A DNA stretch of 13,341 nucleotides from Clostridiales bacterium (lineage in GTDB: Bacteria; Bacillota; Clostridia; Christensenellales; UBA1242). The stretch lies in NCBI GenBank assembly GCA_003453435.1, contig DMLH01000013.1:1-13341 (forward strand), written 5' to 3'. A program made the position numbers and the translations under genes. This document shows, in pieces, positions 1-7,614 of the stretch (positions within the stretch are counted from its first letter, which is position 1; each line of letters begins with the position of its first letter). The notes beneath the pieces are model-generated. The model was not told the DNA's origin. It ran no database searches and saw nothing but the letters and a program-made list of their open reading frames with translations.

Positions 1-29
1 TTGTTTTTTTGTAATTTTTTACATTTTTT

Positions 30-2132
30 TTATTTTTGCACCAAAACAAAATCAATGTTTCTTTCAGCAAGATTTACATTTAAAAGTTTAACTTTAACTT
101 TATCGCCAATTCTATATCTCTTTATTCCGTTGCTAAGTGTTAATGACTTATCGTTAAATTGATAATTGTACCCACCAAGTGATGCAATGCTAACAAGCCC
201 CTCAACAGTGTTGTCAAGTTCCACAAAAAAGCCAAAATTGGTAACGCTACATATTGTTGCATCAAACTCTGTTCCAACCATTTTTTGCATGTATCTGCAT
301 TTAAAGTAATCATCTACGTCTCTTTCTGCCTTTTGTGTTAAAACTTCTCTAACACTACTCTGTTCACTAGATTTTACCACAAATTGTTTCAATTCTCTTA
401 ATGATTTTTCATCTAATTTTTTATGCAAATAATCTTTAATTATTCTGTGAATAGTTAAATCAGGGTATCTTCTTATAGGGCTTGTAAAATGGCAATAATA
501 TTTTGCAGCAAGGCCAAAATGTCCAATGCAATTGTTTGAGTATTTTGCCTTTTTCATACTTCTAAGAAGTACGCCATTTATAATTTGCCTTGTTTCGTCA
601 TCCCTAATGCTTTCCATAAATTGCTGTATATCTATTGGTTTTAACTCTTCACCGCTTGCTTTAAGTTTGTAGCCAAGTGCTGCCGAAAACTCATTAAAGG
701 CGGTTATCCTGTCATCATCTGGCGTTTCGTGAATTCTGTAAACAAATGGTACACCTAGTTTTTGGAAATGTTCAGCAACAACTTCATTTGCAACAAGCAT
801 AAAACTTTCAATAAGCCTTTCGCTAACTGTTCGTGGTCTTTTTTGTAAGCTTATAACTTCCAAAGTTTTAGGGTCAAGTTCAATTTGTGCTTCTGGAATT
901 TCAAAATTGATTTCACCGCGTTTAAGTCTTACTTTTTCAAGTACATCATTAAGTTCTGCCATCAGTTTAAGAGTTGGCACTATATCTTTATACTTAGCGC
1001 AAAGCTCTTTATCGCCATTTATAATTTTGGTTACGTTTCTATACGTCATACGATAGTTGCTGCATATAACGCTTTCAGTAATTAAATGACTAAGTATTTT
1101 GCCTTCTGGGCTTATTTTGCAGATACAAGAAAGTGTAAGTCTATCTTCATTAGGGTTAAGTGAACAAATGCCATTAGAAAGTTCCTTTGGAAGCATTGGC
1201 AAAACACAGTTAGGAAAATACGAGCTTGTGCCCCTTTCAAAAGCCTCCTCGTCAAGCAAACTATCCCGTTTAACATATTCGCCAACATCTGCAATGTGTA
1301 CGCCCAAAATGTAGTTTTCGCCATCCATTTTTAAACTAACTGCATCATCATAGTCCTTTGTATCATCACCGTCAATAGTAAAAATAATTTCATTTCTTAA
1401 ATCTAATCTATCTGGGTATTGCGTAGCATCAACACTTTGCGGTATTTTTTTACACTCTTCAAGAAGTTTACTGGAAAAATTTTCAATTAGTTCATAGCCC
1501 CTTATAATAGACAGCACATCTGTTGTAACATTGCCATTATCTTTGCCTAAAATTTCTATAACACTACCTTCTAAGTTTCTACCATCATAACCGGTTAACC
1601 TAACAAAAACTTTGTCCCCACTTTTTGCATTTTTCTCTGCGCCCTTTTTTATAAAAACATCTTTTGAAATTTTTTTATTATCTGGTTCAACAAAACTGAA
1701 TTTTTGAAAAACTTTGATTGTGCCAACAAGCGTTTTTAAACTGTGCTCCAGCACCTTTTCAACAGCACCCTCACTTCTACCATCTTTATCTGTTTTTACA
1801 AGTGCCAAAACTTTGTCGCTATGCAAAGCACCATTTAAGTTGTGGGCAGGAATAAAAATATCTTCGCTATTTTCATCTTCTGGCACCAAAAACGCATAGC
1901 CTTTGCTGTTGCCATTTATTGTACCTTTAACTAATCCAATTTTTTTTGAAATATACAGCCTTCCTTTTTTATCACAAAACAAATCACCACTTTGCTCAAA
2001 CTCAAAAATATTTCTATGCATCTCAGTAATATGAACACCAAAAATTTTAGAAAGCCTTTCTTCGATAAGCGCCCTTGGCTTGCCTTCTAATTTTTGTTTA
2101 ATTATTTGCAATGAAATTTCATTAAACTCCAT
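30..2132 (-). CDS. rnr: Ribonuclease R (RNB-family 3'-5' exoribonuclease)
   Basis: This 700-aa protein is a processive, hydrolytic 3'-5' exoribonuclease that degrades structured RNA in the cytoplasm and, in the family, works with SmpB/tmRNA in decay of non-stop mRNA. Seen: an N-terminal winged-helix-like segment (about 1-62), two cold-shock/OB-like segments (about 65-235), the RNB catalytic domain (about 245-570) and a C-terminal S1 domain (about 620-700). The RNB metal site is present as D254, D260, D262 and D263 in TIDGDDTKDYDD, and the conserved HFTSPIRRYPD stretch lies at 548-558. The basic C-terminal tail of many RNase R proteins is missing, making it somewhat short. The ATG is preceded by AGGAG at a good distance. 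It lies downstream of secG, the usual low-GC Gram-positive order; smpB would be expected beyond the left edge. A terminator after secG suggests rnr has its own promoter. Confidence 0.96.
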   Translation of the reverse strand: MEFNEISLQIIKQKLEGKPRALIEERLSKIFGVHITEMHRNIFEFEQSGDLFCDKKGRLYISKKIGLVKGTINGNSKGYAFLVPEDENSEDIFIPAHNLNGALHSDKVLALVKTDKDGRSEGAVEKVLEHSLKTLVGTIKVFQKFSFVEPDNKKISKDVFIKKGAEKNAKSGDKVFVRLTGYDGRNLEGSVIEILGKDNGNVTTDVLSIIRGYELIENFSSKLLEECKKIPQSVDATQYPDRLDLRNEIIFTIDGDDTKDYDDAVSLKMDGENYILGVHIADVGEYVKRDSLLDEEAFERGTSSYFPNCVLPMLPKELSNGICSLNPNEDRLTLSCICKISPEGKILSHLITESVICSNYRMTYRNVTKIINGDKELCAKYKDIVPTLKLMAELNDVLEKVRLKRGEINFEIPEAQIELDPKTLEVISLQKRPRTVSERLIESFMLVANEVVAEHFQKLGVPFVYRIHETPDDDRITAFNEFSAALGYKLKASGEELKPIDIQQFMESIRDDETRQIINGVLLRSMKKAKYSNNCIGHFGLAAKYYCHFTSPIRRYPDLTIHRIIKDYLHKKLDEKSLRELKQFVVKSSEQSSVREVLTQKAERDVDDYFKCRYMQKMVGTEFDATICSVTNFGFFVELDNTVEGLVSIASLGGYNYQFNDKSLTLSNGIKRYRIGDKVKVKLLNVNLAERNIDFVLVQK

Positions 2133-2177
2133 ATTTTCTCCTGCAATTAACCCTTAAAATTTATTGTGTACAGCTAT

Positions 2178-2248
2178 ATTATGATTGCACAAATAGTATT
2201 TCATAAAACAATCTACGTAATATTATAACAAAAAAATAATAATAGCAA
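2178..2248 (-). promoter_or_regulatory. Possible rnr promoter region
   Basis: The 158-bp gap between secG and rnr follows a terminator, so a promoter is expected. Two minus-strand -10-like hexamers are seen: TATAAT (plus-strand 2222-2227), with only TTGCTA 15 bp upstream (2243-2248), and CATAAT (2178-2183), with a weak TTATGA 17 bp upstream. Neither is as good as the other promoters in the window. I cannot choose between them. Confidence 0.3.
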
Positions 2249-2260
2249 TAATTCAATCAA

Positions 2261-2288
2261 TAAAAATAGGCTCTTGCTGAGCCTTTTT
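2261..2288 (-). terminator. Rho-independent terminator after secG
   Basis: On the minus strand, AGGCTC (2279-2284), a 5-nt loop and GAGCCT (2268-2273) form a perfect 6-bp GC-containing stem followed by ATTTTTATT. It begins 2 nt after the secG stop codon. The A/T flanks are roughly symmetrical, so it could also act on the opposite strand, but only minus-strand genes flank it. Confidence 0.8.
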
Positions 2289-2290
2289 AA

Positions 2291-2596
2291 TTAATTTGCT
2301 GGCATAATTGCCCACAATACCCAAAATGCTATTGCAATAACTGCTATTGCAATACTGCAAATTACTATTGCTTTTTTAAGTCTTCCTTCCTTGCTTGAAG
2401 ATTGGTTTTTTGCATAAAAACTATCTGTTTGGCCACTTATAACATTTGCACCGCCATCTGGATTACTTTCCATGCACATTACAATTACAACGATTGAAAC
2501 TGCAAGCAAAGCTAAAAGCACCATTAAAACAATTCTTATAACAGGAAAACTTGAAGTCATCCACTCTGGATACGTACTTAATAACAAACTCAACAT
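2291..2596 (-). CDS. secG: Preprotein translocase subunit SecG
   Basis: SecG is the small accessory subunit of the SecYEG channel in the cytoplasmic membrane and aids SecA-driven export. The 101-aa product has two hydrophobic helices (about 17-41 and 74-97) separated by a polar Gly/Ser/Asn loop containing NPDGGANVISG and then FYAKNQ, in the position of the SecG consensus loop (G/S-rich segment followed by FGK/R). It is longer than the common 75-80 aa, mainly in the N-terminus and loop. AGAGGA lies 5-6 nt before the ATG. Its position between the glycolytic genes and rnr is the classic low-GC Gram-positive location and strengthens the call. It has its own promoter and its own terminator, so it appears to be monocistronic here. 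Confidence 0.85.
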   Translation of the reverse strand: MLSLLLSTYPEWMTSSFPVIRIVLMVLLALLAVSIVVIVMCMESNPDGGANVISGQTDSFYAKNQSSSKEGRLKKAIVICSIAIAVIAIAFWVLWAIMPAN

Positions 2597-2625
2597 AATA
2601 ATCCTCTTTAATTTTATACTTGTGA

Positions 2626-2654
2626 ATTATAACATAAAAAAAATAAAAAAACAA
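2626..2654 (-). promoter_or_regulatory. secG promoter (sigma-A type, extended -10)
   Basis: The minus strand reads TTGTTT (2649-2654), a 17-bp spacer and TATAAT (2626-2631), with TG one base upstream of the -10 (TGtTATAAT). Predicted transcription start is near 2619, giving a leader of about 23 nt with AGAGGA before the secG ATG. The terminator of the upstream 70-aa gene lies just before it, which supports an independent unit. Confidence 0.75.
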
Positions 2655-2702
2655 CTATTATTAGATACAAAATGATAAACTTTTTGTAGAAATTTATTCA
2701 AC

Positions 2703-2722
2703 AAAAAACTGCCGAAGCAGTT
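2703..2722 (-). terminator. Terminator after the 70-aa membrane protein gene
   Basis: Minus strand: AACTGC, the stable tetraloop TTCG, GCAGTT, then a run of T. The 5' arm of the stem (2717-2722) overlaps the TAA stop codon (2721-2723) by two bases, so the mRNA would have essentially no free 3' untranslated sequence. Confidence 0.85.
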
Positions 2723-2933
2723 ATAGCACAATGTAAATTACGGATAGGGAAGCGGAGATTACAAAAAGTATCATCCAGCCCCATGCAATTGGATGAGCAT
2801 CGTTCTTTCTTCTAATGCTCCATATTAAAGATAATATTGCCAAAAACATAAGAGCAAACGCAATTGCAAGCCTAACTGGATAACTCACATTTCTAATTAA
2901 TGTATTAATAACTGCGTTAAAAAAACTTTTCAT
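2721..2933 (-). CDS. Small two-helix membrane protein, function unknown
   Basis: I do not recognise this 70-aa protein. Seen: a short amphipathic N-terminus with basic residues (MKSFFNAVINTLIRN), a hydrophobic helix about 21-41, a charged turn (RRKNDAH, about 41-47) and a second hydrophobic helix about 49-69 running to the C-terminus. By the positive-inside rule the turn may face the cytoplasm; this is inference. The RBS AGGTGAG lies 3 nt before the ATG. The gene sits between gpmI and secG but has its own near-consensus promoter and a terminator overlapping its stop codon, so it forms a separate unit of about 220-230 nt. The full signal set makes it very likely a real gene rather than a chance frame. 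It is not enolase, which often occupies this interval. Confidence 0.8.
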   Translation of the reverse strand: MKSFFNAVINTLIRNVSYPVRLAIAFALMFLAILSLIWSIRRKNDAHPIAWGWMILFVISASLSVIYIVL

Positions 2934-2948
2934 AACTCACCTATAGAA

Positions 2949-2977
2949 ATAATACTATATTTTTATTTGGTTGTCAA
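2949..2977 (-). promoter_or_regulatory. Promoter of the 70-aa membrane protein gene
   Basis: Minus strand: perfect TTGACA (2972-2977), a 17-bp spacer and TATTAT (2949-2954). With the usual 6-nt gap, transcription would start at 2942 and the leader would be only AGGTGAGTT (9 nt), starting at the Shine-Dalgarno itself. It lies wholly within the gpmI to 70-aa-gene gap. Confidence 0.75.
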
Positions 2978-3000
2978 TATGGTAAAATGCTTTTTTATTA

Positions 3001-4512
3001 TTATTTTTTTAAAAGATTTTTTCCAGTATATTCCTTAGGATACTCAATGCCCAAAAGTGATAGGATTGTTGGAGATAAATCCGCAAGGCGTCCATCTTGC
3101 ATTTCAACTTTTTTACTGCCCACATAAATACACCAAACAGGGTTATTTGTATGTGTTGTGCAAATTGTTCCATTTTCATTTAGCATTTTTTCACAGTTTC
3201 CGTGGTCTGCTGTCACAATTAGTTCACCACCTGCCTCCAAAACACTATTGCAAATAATTTTAAGTGCCTTATCAACTGTTTCAAGTGCTATTACTGTAGC
3301 ATCAAAATTACCTGTGTGACCAACCATATCACAGTTTGCTAAATTACACATTAAAAAGTCATATTTATTTTGCTCCACAACTTCCTTAAATTTTTCAGCA
3401 AGTTCCACGGCACTCATTTCTGGGGCTTCATCAAAAGTGTTAACATTTTTAGGTGGTATTTTAAACCTATCTTCACCTTTAAATGCATCCTCAATTCCAC
3501 CATTTAAAAAGTAAGTGACATGAGCATATTTTGTAGGCTCACTAAACTTAGCTTGCAACAAACCATTTTTACTAACAACTTCACTTAAACTGTTATTAAT
3601 TGGCCTAAACTTAAATGCCACGTCTGCTTCAAAATTTCCATACTTTGTCATACACACATAGTTTTTAAAACGGCATTTAGTTTCAAATTTATTAAAACCA
3701 GTAGTAGTTAAAGCATCAGTTATTTGCTTTGTTCTATCTTTTCTAAAATTGATAAAAACAAAGCCATCCTTTTCACAAGGTAAAAATTGTTTATAGTTTC
3801 CAATTGTGCAAGGCATAATAAATTCGTCTGTTACATTATTGTTGTAGCTTTGCTGTATTGCATCTTTTGCAGAATCAAAGTTTTCACCCATTCCAAACAC
3901 AATGGCATCATAATGTTTTTTAATGCGGTCATATTTAAGTTCTCTGTCCATGCCATAAAATCGGCCACCAACAGTTGCAATTTGGCCAATGCCAATTTCC
4001 TTAATTTTGTTTTCAATTTGCTCAGCAAAACCAATTGCGCTGTGCACATCTGTATCCCTGCCATCTGAAAAAAAGTGAATTAAAACTTTTTTAATACCAA
4101 AAGTTTTTGCCATTTGCATAACTGCAAATAAGTGGTTTATGTGGCTATGAATTCCACCATCACTCATAAGCCCCATAACATGTAAATTTCCATTTGTTTT
4201 TTTTAATTCTTCCATCAATTTTTTTAAGGCAGCATTCTCAAAAAAACTGCCGTCCTCAATTGCATTATCAATGCGTGTCATATCTTGACTTACTATACGT
4301 CCTGCACCAATGTTTAAATGACCTACTTCACTATTGCCCATTTGCCCAGCCTTAAGGCCAACATCTAACCCGCTGGCTCCCAACTTACAATGTGGATATG
4401 TTTTAAGCAAATAATCAAAATATGGCATTTTTGCGGCCTTAACTGCGTTGCCTTTAACTTCCTCACTAATTCCAAATCCGTCTATAACTACAAGTGCTAC
4501 TGGTTTTTTCAT
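3001..4512 (-). CDS. gpmI: 2,3-bisphosphoglycerate-independent phosphoglycerate mutase
   Basis: This is the cofactor-independent, Mn-dependent enzyme of lower glycolysis and gluconeogenesis that converts 3-phosphoglycerate to 2-phosphoglycerate via a phosphoserine intermediate. The 503-aa length is typical. Seen: nucleophile S61 in GNSEVGH; one metal site from D11, S61, D436 and H437 (TADHGN); the other from D395 and H399 (CDMVGH) and H454 (THTNN). Substrate-binding motifs GGIHSH (119-124), SDGRDTD (149-155) and GGRFYGMDR (182-190) are also present. All residues expected for activity are there. GAGGAG precedes the ATG by about 7 nt. It follows tpiA by 53 nt, so pgk-tpiA-gpmI likely share a transcript; a TATAAT lies in the gap (near 4548-4553) but without a good -35. 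No hairpin is visible after its stop. Confidence 0.97.
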   Translation of the reverse strand: MKKPVALVVIDGFGISEEVKGNAVKAAKMPYFDYLLKTYPHCKLGASGLDVGLKAGQMGNSEVGHLNIGAGRIVSQDMTRIDNAIEDGSFFENAALKKLMEELKKTNGNLHVMGLMSDGGIHSHINHLFAVMQMAKTFGIKKVLIHFFSDGRDTDVHSAIGFAEQIENKIKEIGIGQIATVGGRFYGMDRELKYDRIKKHYDAIVFGMGENFDSAKDAIQQSYNNNVTDEFIMPCTIGNYKQFLPCEKDGFVFINFRKDRTKQITDALTTTGFNKFETKCRFKNYVCMTKYGNFEADVAFKFRPINNSLSEVVSKNGLLQAKFSEPTKYAHVTYFLNGGIEDAFKGEDRFKIPPKNVNTFDEAPEMSAVELAEKFKEVVEQNKYDFLMCNLANCDMVGHTGNFDATVIALETVDKALKIICNSVLEAGGELIVTADHGNCEKMLNENGTICTTHTNNPVWCIYVGSKKVEMQDGRLADLSPTILSLLGIEYPKEYTGKNLLKK

Positions 4513-4551
4513 ATAAACTCCTCACTATTTGCATTTTTAAAGCAAAATTAT

Positions 4552-4572
4552 ATTTAAATTTAAATTTAAATT
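4552..4572 (-). repeat. Short ATTTAA tandem repeat at the tpiA stop
   Basis: Three copies of the 6-bp unit ATTTAA and part of a fourth run across the tpiA stop codon (4566-4568). The stretch is self-complementary and pure A/T. It may form a weak hairpin, but no T-tract typical of a terminator follows on the minus strand, so I give it no function. Confidence 0.5.
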
Positions 4573-5264
4573 TTATTAACCATTTCAATAATATCGAACG
4601 GTTTTAAACTTGCGCCACCAATAAGTGCACCATCAACGCAATCAATATCGAATATATCTTTATAATTGCTTAAGTTGAAACTGCCACCATACAAAACAAA
4701 TTGTATACCCGTATATTTTTTAATTGCAGAAATAACAAATTGAATATGACTTACGCTCGCAACCTTTCCTGTGCCTATTGCCCAAATTGGCTCGTAAGCA
4801 ATAATAACTTTTGAAAGTTCAACATCTTTCAAAACTTCATTAAGTTCTAAGAGTACATATTTTGCTGCGTATTCTTCATTTTTAAATGTGCTTTCGCCAA
4901 CACAAATAATAGGCGTTATGCCGCATTCAATTAACCTTTTTACTTTTAAGTTTATTTGAGACGATGTCTCAAAATTATTTTCTTTTCTTTCACAATGCCC
5001 CACAATGCAAAAATTTGCACCAGCAATTTGAAGCATTGTGGCCGAAATTTCACCTGTATGTGCACCGCTTTTAAATTCGCTAACATTTTGTGCACCAATC
5101 ATTATGCCATTGCTCTTTTTAAGTGATGTGTATTCCTTTATATCACAAAAATTAGGACACAGCACAATATTGTTATAGAATTGTGTCCCCAATGCTTTTT
5201 TATATAGTGATTTCTTAACAGTATTCATTTTGAAATTACAAACAAAAAGAAAATTTTTCTTCAT
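4566..5264 (-). CDS. tpiA: Triosephosphate isomerase
   Basis: This enzyme interconverts dihydroxyacetone phosphate and glyceraldehyde 3-phosphate (TIM barrel, usually a dimer). Seen: catalytic N10 and K12 (CNFKMN), H90 (IVGHCERK), E158 (AYEPIWAIGTG, flexible loop 6), YGGS loop 7 (about 192-195) and the phosphate-binding GGASL (216-220). It is odd at conserved positions: GNWKMN is CNFKMN, GHSERR is GHCERK and the usual YGGSVKxxN is YGGSFNLSN. At 232 aa it is about 15-20 residues shorter than most bacterial homologues. All direct catalytic residues are present, so it is probably active but divergent. AGGAG precedes the ATG. It lies between pgk and gpmI, the standard glycolytic order. The 84-bp gap to pgk has a TATTAT ending 14 nt before the ATG but only a weak -35. 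Confidence 0.93.
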   Translation of the reverse strand: MKKNFLFVCNFKMNTVKKSLYKKALGTQFYNNIVLCPNFCDIKEYTSLKKSNGIMIGAQNVSEFKSGAHTGEISATMLQIAGANFCIVGHCERKENNFETSSQINLKVKRLIECGITPIICVGESTFKNEEYAAKYVLLELNEVLKDVELSKVIIAYEPIWAIGTGKVASVSHIQFVISAIKKYTGIQFVLYGGSFNLSNYKDIFDIDCVDGALIGGASLKPFDIIEMVNKI

Positions 5265-5348
5265 ATTTTCTCCTATTGATAATATGTATCATTTTACAAG
5301 CGTTTAATACTTAACATTAGAAAAACAATAAATCATTAAATTTTATAT

Positions 5349-6533
5349 TTAAATGTCATTCAAATTAGATATGGCTACAAGTTCTTTGCCTTCTAAAAGT
5401 TTTAAACTAGCACCACCACCTGTTGAAATATGAGTAAAGTATTCTGCCAACTCAAACTTTTCTACAGCGCTTACAACATCACCGCCACCAACAACAGACG
5501 TAGCACGTTTATTTTTGGCAATAAGTTCTGCAACACTTATAGTTCCATTTTTAAACATTTCTTTTTCGTAAACGCCCATAGGCCCGTTCCAGACAATAGT
5601 TTTTGCCCTTTTAATAAACTTTTTAAACAGTTTTATTGTTTTAGGCCCTATGTCAAGCCCCATTTTATCCTTTGGCATTTTGCCAAGTTTATAAACTTCA
5701 GCGCCAGCTTCATCGTCAATTGAACTTGCGCATATAAAGTCAACTGGCAAAATGATTTTAACTTTTTTATTTATTGCTTCTTTTATAACATCATAGCAAA
5801 AGTCAATTTTTTCATTATCCACAAGTGATGAGCCAACTTCTCCTTTAATTGCCTTTAAAAATGTAAAGCACATGCCACCACCAATCAAAATTGCATCAAC
5901 TTTGGAAAGTAAATTTTTTACAACACCAATTTTGTCACTAATTTTTGCGCCGCCTAGTATTGCAACAAATGGATGTTGTGGTTTTGTTAAAATTTCATTA
6001 AATATTTCAACCTCTTTTTGAACAAGAAGCCCCATGCAACTTGGCAATTTACTTGCAACACCAAAAGTTGAGGCATGCTTTCTGTGGCTTGTTCCAAATG
6101 CATCTAAAACAAAAATATCTGCAAGTTTAGATAGCCCCTCTATCATATAATCAGCATTTTCCTCTTCTCCAGCCTCAAACCTTACATTTTCCAGCAATAG
6201 AATTTCATGTTTCTTTAAAGTGCTAGCCATTTTCTCAACCTTTTCACCAATCACTTCATTGCAAAAATGAATTTTGTATTCTGGCAATAATTCTTTAAGC
6301 CTTTCATAAACAGGTTTAAGCGAGTACTTTTTTTCTGGCTTGCCATCCGGCCTACCCAAATGCGAGCAAAGAATTATTTTTGCATCGTGTTCAAGCAAAA
6401 ACCTAATTGTTGGCAATTCTTCAACAATTCTTACATCGCTTATAATTTTACCTTTTTCCATAGGAACATTAAAGTCCGCCCTAAGCAAAACTTTTTTACC
6501 AGAGAAATCAAAATCTTTTAAAGTTTTTTTCAT
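5349..6533 (-). CDS. pgk: Phosphoglycerate kinase
   Basis: The enzyme transfers a phosphate from 1,3-bisphosphoglycerate to ADP, the first ATP-yielding step of glycolysis. The 394-aa length matches the family. Seen: RADFNVP (18-24), HLGRPDG (58-64), ENVRFEAGEEEN (115-126), DAFGTSHRKH (144-153), GGAKISDK (194-201), NGPMGVYE (316-323) and the nucleotide-site STGGGASL (370-377). The start at 6533 is preferred over an in-frame ATG at 6545 because GGGAG lies 5 nt before the 6533 ATG, whereas the upstream ATG has no ribosome binding site and its own bases form part of that site (ATGGGAG). It is the first gene of the pgk-tpiA-gpmI run. The gap to dusB contains the dusB terminator and -10-like TATAAA/TATAAG hexamers but no convincing -35. 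gap, usually upstream of pgk, is replaced by dusB. Confidence 0.97.
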   Translation of the reverse strand: MKKTLKDFDFSGKKVLLRADFNVPMEKGKIISDVRIVEELPTIRFLLEHDAKIILCSHLGRPDGKPEKKYSLKPVYERLKELLPEYKIHFCNEVIGEKVEKMASTLKKHEILLLENVRFEAGEEENADYMIEGLSKLADIFVLDAFGTSHRKHASTFGVASKLPSCMGLLVQKEVEIFNEILTKPQHPFVAILGGAKISDKIGVVKNLLSKVDAILIGGGMCFTFLKAIKGEVGSSLVDNEKIDFCYDVIKEAINKKVKIILPVDFICASSIDDEAGAEVYKLGKMPKDKMGLDIGPKTIKLFKKFIKRAKTIVWNGPMGVYEKEMFKNGTISVAELIAKNKRATSVVGGGDVVSAVEKFELAEYFTHISTGGGASLKLLEGKELVAISNLNDI

Positions 6534-6614
6534 AATAACTCCCATAACAAATCAAAGCGCAATTTGTGTGTTTAAAATATACTTATAGTTTATATCAAAT
6601 GCATGGATTTTACA

Positions 6615-6640
6615 AACAAAAAATAGGTATATACCTATTT
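6615..6640 (-). terminator. Terminator directly after dusB
   Basis: A perfect 20-bp palindrome (6621-6640) with AAATAGG and CCTATTT arms begins at the base right after the dusB TAA on the minus strand and is followed by a T-run into TTTGTTTG. The stem is A/T-rich, so it may be modest, but its position and T-tract fit an intrinsic terminator. Confidence 0.65.
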
Positions 6641-7561
6641 TTATAATATTTTTGTCAAAATTTCCATAACTTCACTAACTGATTCTTTAGTTAGCAATTT
6701 AAGTTTAACTTCATTGGGTACACCCATTCCCTTTAAATACTCAACAATTTGCTTTCTCATATTTGACACAACAAAATGCTCATCATAGTATTTTAAAAGC
6801 ATATCAAATTGTTCTTGTATGGCTTGCAACTTGTTATATGGGGTACCCAAATTCAATAGTTCAGCAAACAAATAAGGGTTTCCAATGCTTGCCCTACCAA
6901 TTGCAACAGCATCGGCTTTTGTAATCTCTAAAATTTTTTTGTACGACTTTAAATCTTTAACATCTCCATTTGCAACAACCGGTATTTTTACAGCCTGTTT
7001 AACTTTTGCAATTTCTTCATAATCCGCCTCACCGCTATATCCCTGAGTTTTAAGCCTGCCATGCACACAAATTGCACTTGCACCAGCACTTTCCATATGT
7101 TTTGCAAACTCAACTGCGTTGTTTTTTTCATAACCTAGTCGCATTTTAACAGTTATGGGTTTATCAGTTGCATTAACACACGCCCTGACTATTTCATATG
7201 CAAGGCCTGGTTTTGTCATCAAAAAACTGCCTTCACCATTTTTTACAATTTTAGGTGCAGGACACCCCATGTTTATATCTATAATGTCAAAATCTTTTAA
7301 AGCATTATTTTGAATTGCCTTTACAAACACCTGTGGTTCACTGCCAAAAAGTTGTACAACTTTAATATCTTCTAATGGAGAAGTGTATAGTAGCCACTTT
7401 GTTTTTTCACTATCATAAATTAAACCTTTTGCACTTACCATTTCTGTTGTGGTTAAACCTGCACCAAATTTTTTGCACTGATGCCTAAAAGCCACATCTG
7501 TATATCCGGCCATAGGTGCTAAAAATAAATTATTTGTTGTTTCAAATTTTCCAATTTTCAT
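6641..7561 (-). CDS. dusB: tRNA-dihydrouridine synthase (DusB type)
   Basis: This FMN-dependent enzyme uses NAD(P)H to reduce specific uridines in the tRNA D-loop to dihydrouridine. The 306-aa protein has an N-terminal TIM barrel (about 1-235) and a C-terminal helical tRNA-binding part. Seen: FMN-binding APMAGYTD (15-22), catalytic C100 in NMGCPAPKIVKNGEGS, K139 (VKMRLG), H167 (CVHGR), ANGD (197-200) and IGRASIGNP (221-229). The start matches the family's N-terminus, yet unlike its neighbours it has no Shine-Dalgarno. Instead a good promoter ends 6 nt before the ATG, suggesting a leaderless mRNA. The terminator follows the stop immediately. Dus subtype rests on motifs and length; the general Dus call is firm. 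Confidence 0.92.
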   Translation of the reverse strand: MKIGKFETTNNLFLAPMAGYTDVAFRHQCKKFGAGLTTTEMVSAKGLIYDSEKTKWLLYTSPLEDIKVVQLFGSEPQVFVKAIQNNALKDFDIIDINMGCPAPKIVKNGEGSFLMTKPGLAYEIVRACVNATDKPITVKMRLGYEKNNAVEFAKHMESAGASAICVHGRLKTQGYSGEADYEEIAKVKQAVKIPVVANGDVKDLKSYKKILEITKADAVAIGRASIGNPYLFAELLNLGTPYNKLQAIQEQFDMLLKYYDEHFVVSNMRKQIVEYLKGMGVPNEVKLKLLTKESVSEVMEILTKIL

Positions 7562-7567
7562 ACTACA

Positions 7568-7596
7568 ATTTTACAACAAAAATATAAAATAAACAA
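7568..7596 (-). promoter_or_regulatory. dusB promoter placed for a leaderless mRNA
   Basis: Minus strand: TTGTTT (7591-7596), 17-bp spacer, TAAAAT (7568-7573), then TGTAGT and the dusB ATG. With the usual 6-nt gap the +1 base is the A of the start codon (7561). The whole promoter fits in the 53-bp gap after the flippase gene. The gap is A/T-rich, so a chance match is possible. Confidence 0.55.
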
Positions 7597-7614
7597 TTAT
7601 ATGACACCACAATT

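Noticed and set aside
10..30. Possible plus-strand terminator (TGTAA, 4-nt loop, TTACA, T-run) just past the rnr stop
   Set aside because: The stem is 5 bp with one G-C pair, and no plus-strand gene is visible to its left; on the minus strand it is followed by A, not T.
885..1314. Plus-strand open frames of 66-71 codons opposite rnr, and similar frames opposite gpmI, pgk, the flippase, spoVT and cls
   Set aside because: They lie wholly antisense to well-supported conserved genes, lack promoters and ribosome binding sites, and read as reverse-strand shadows.
2148..2198. 16-codon minus-strand frame (start MKYYLCNHN) between secG and rnr
   Set aside because: It has no ribosome binding site and no well-placed promoter; such short frames are expected by chance in A/T-rich DNA.
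6534..6545. Start of pgk at the upstream in-frame ATG (four extra residues)
   Set aside because: No ribosome binding site precedes it, while its own bases form the GGGAG for the ATG at 6533; the shorter form matches the usual 394-aa length.
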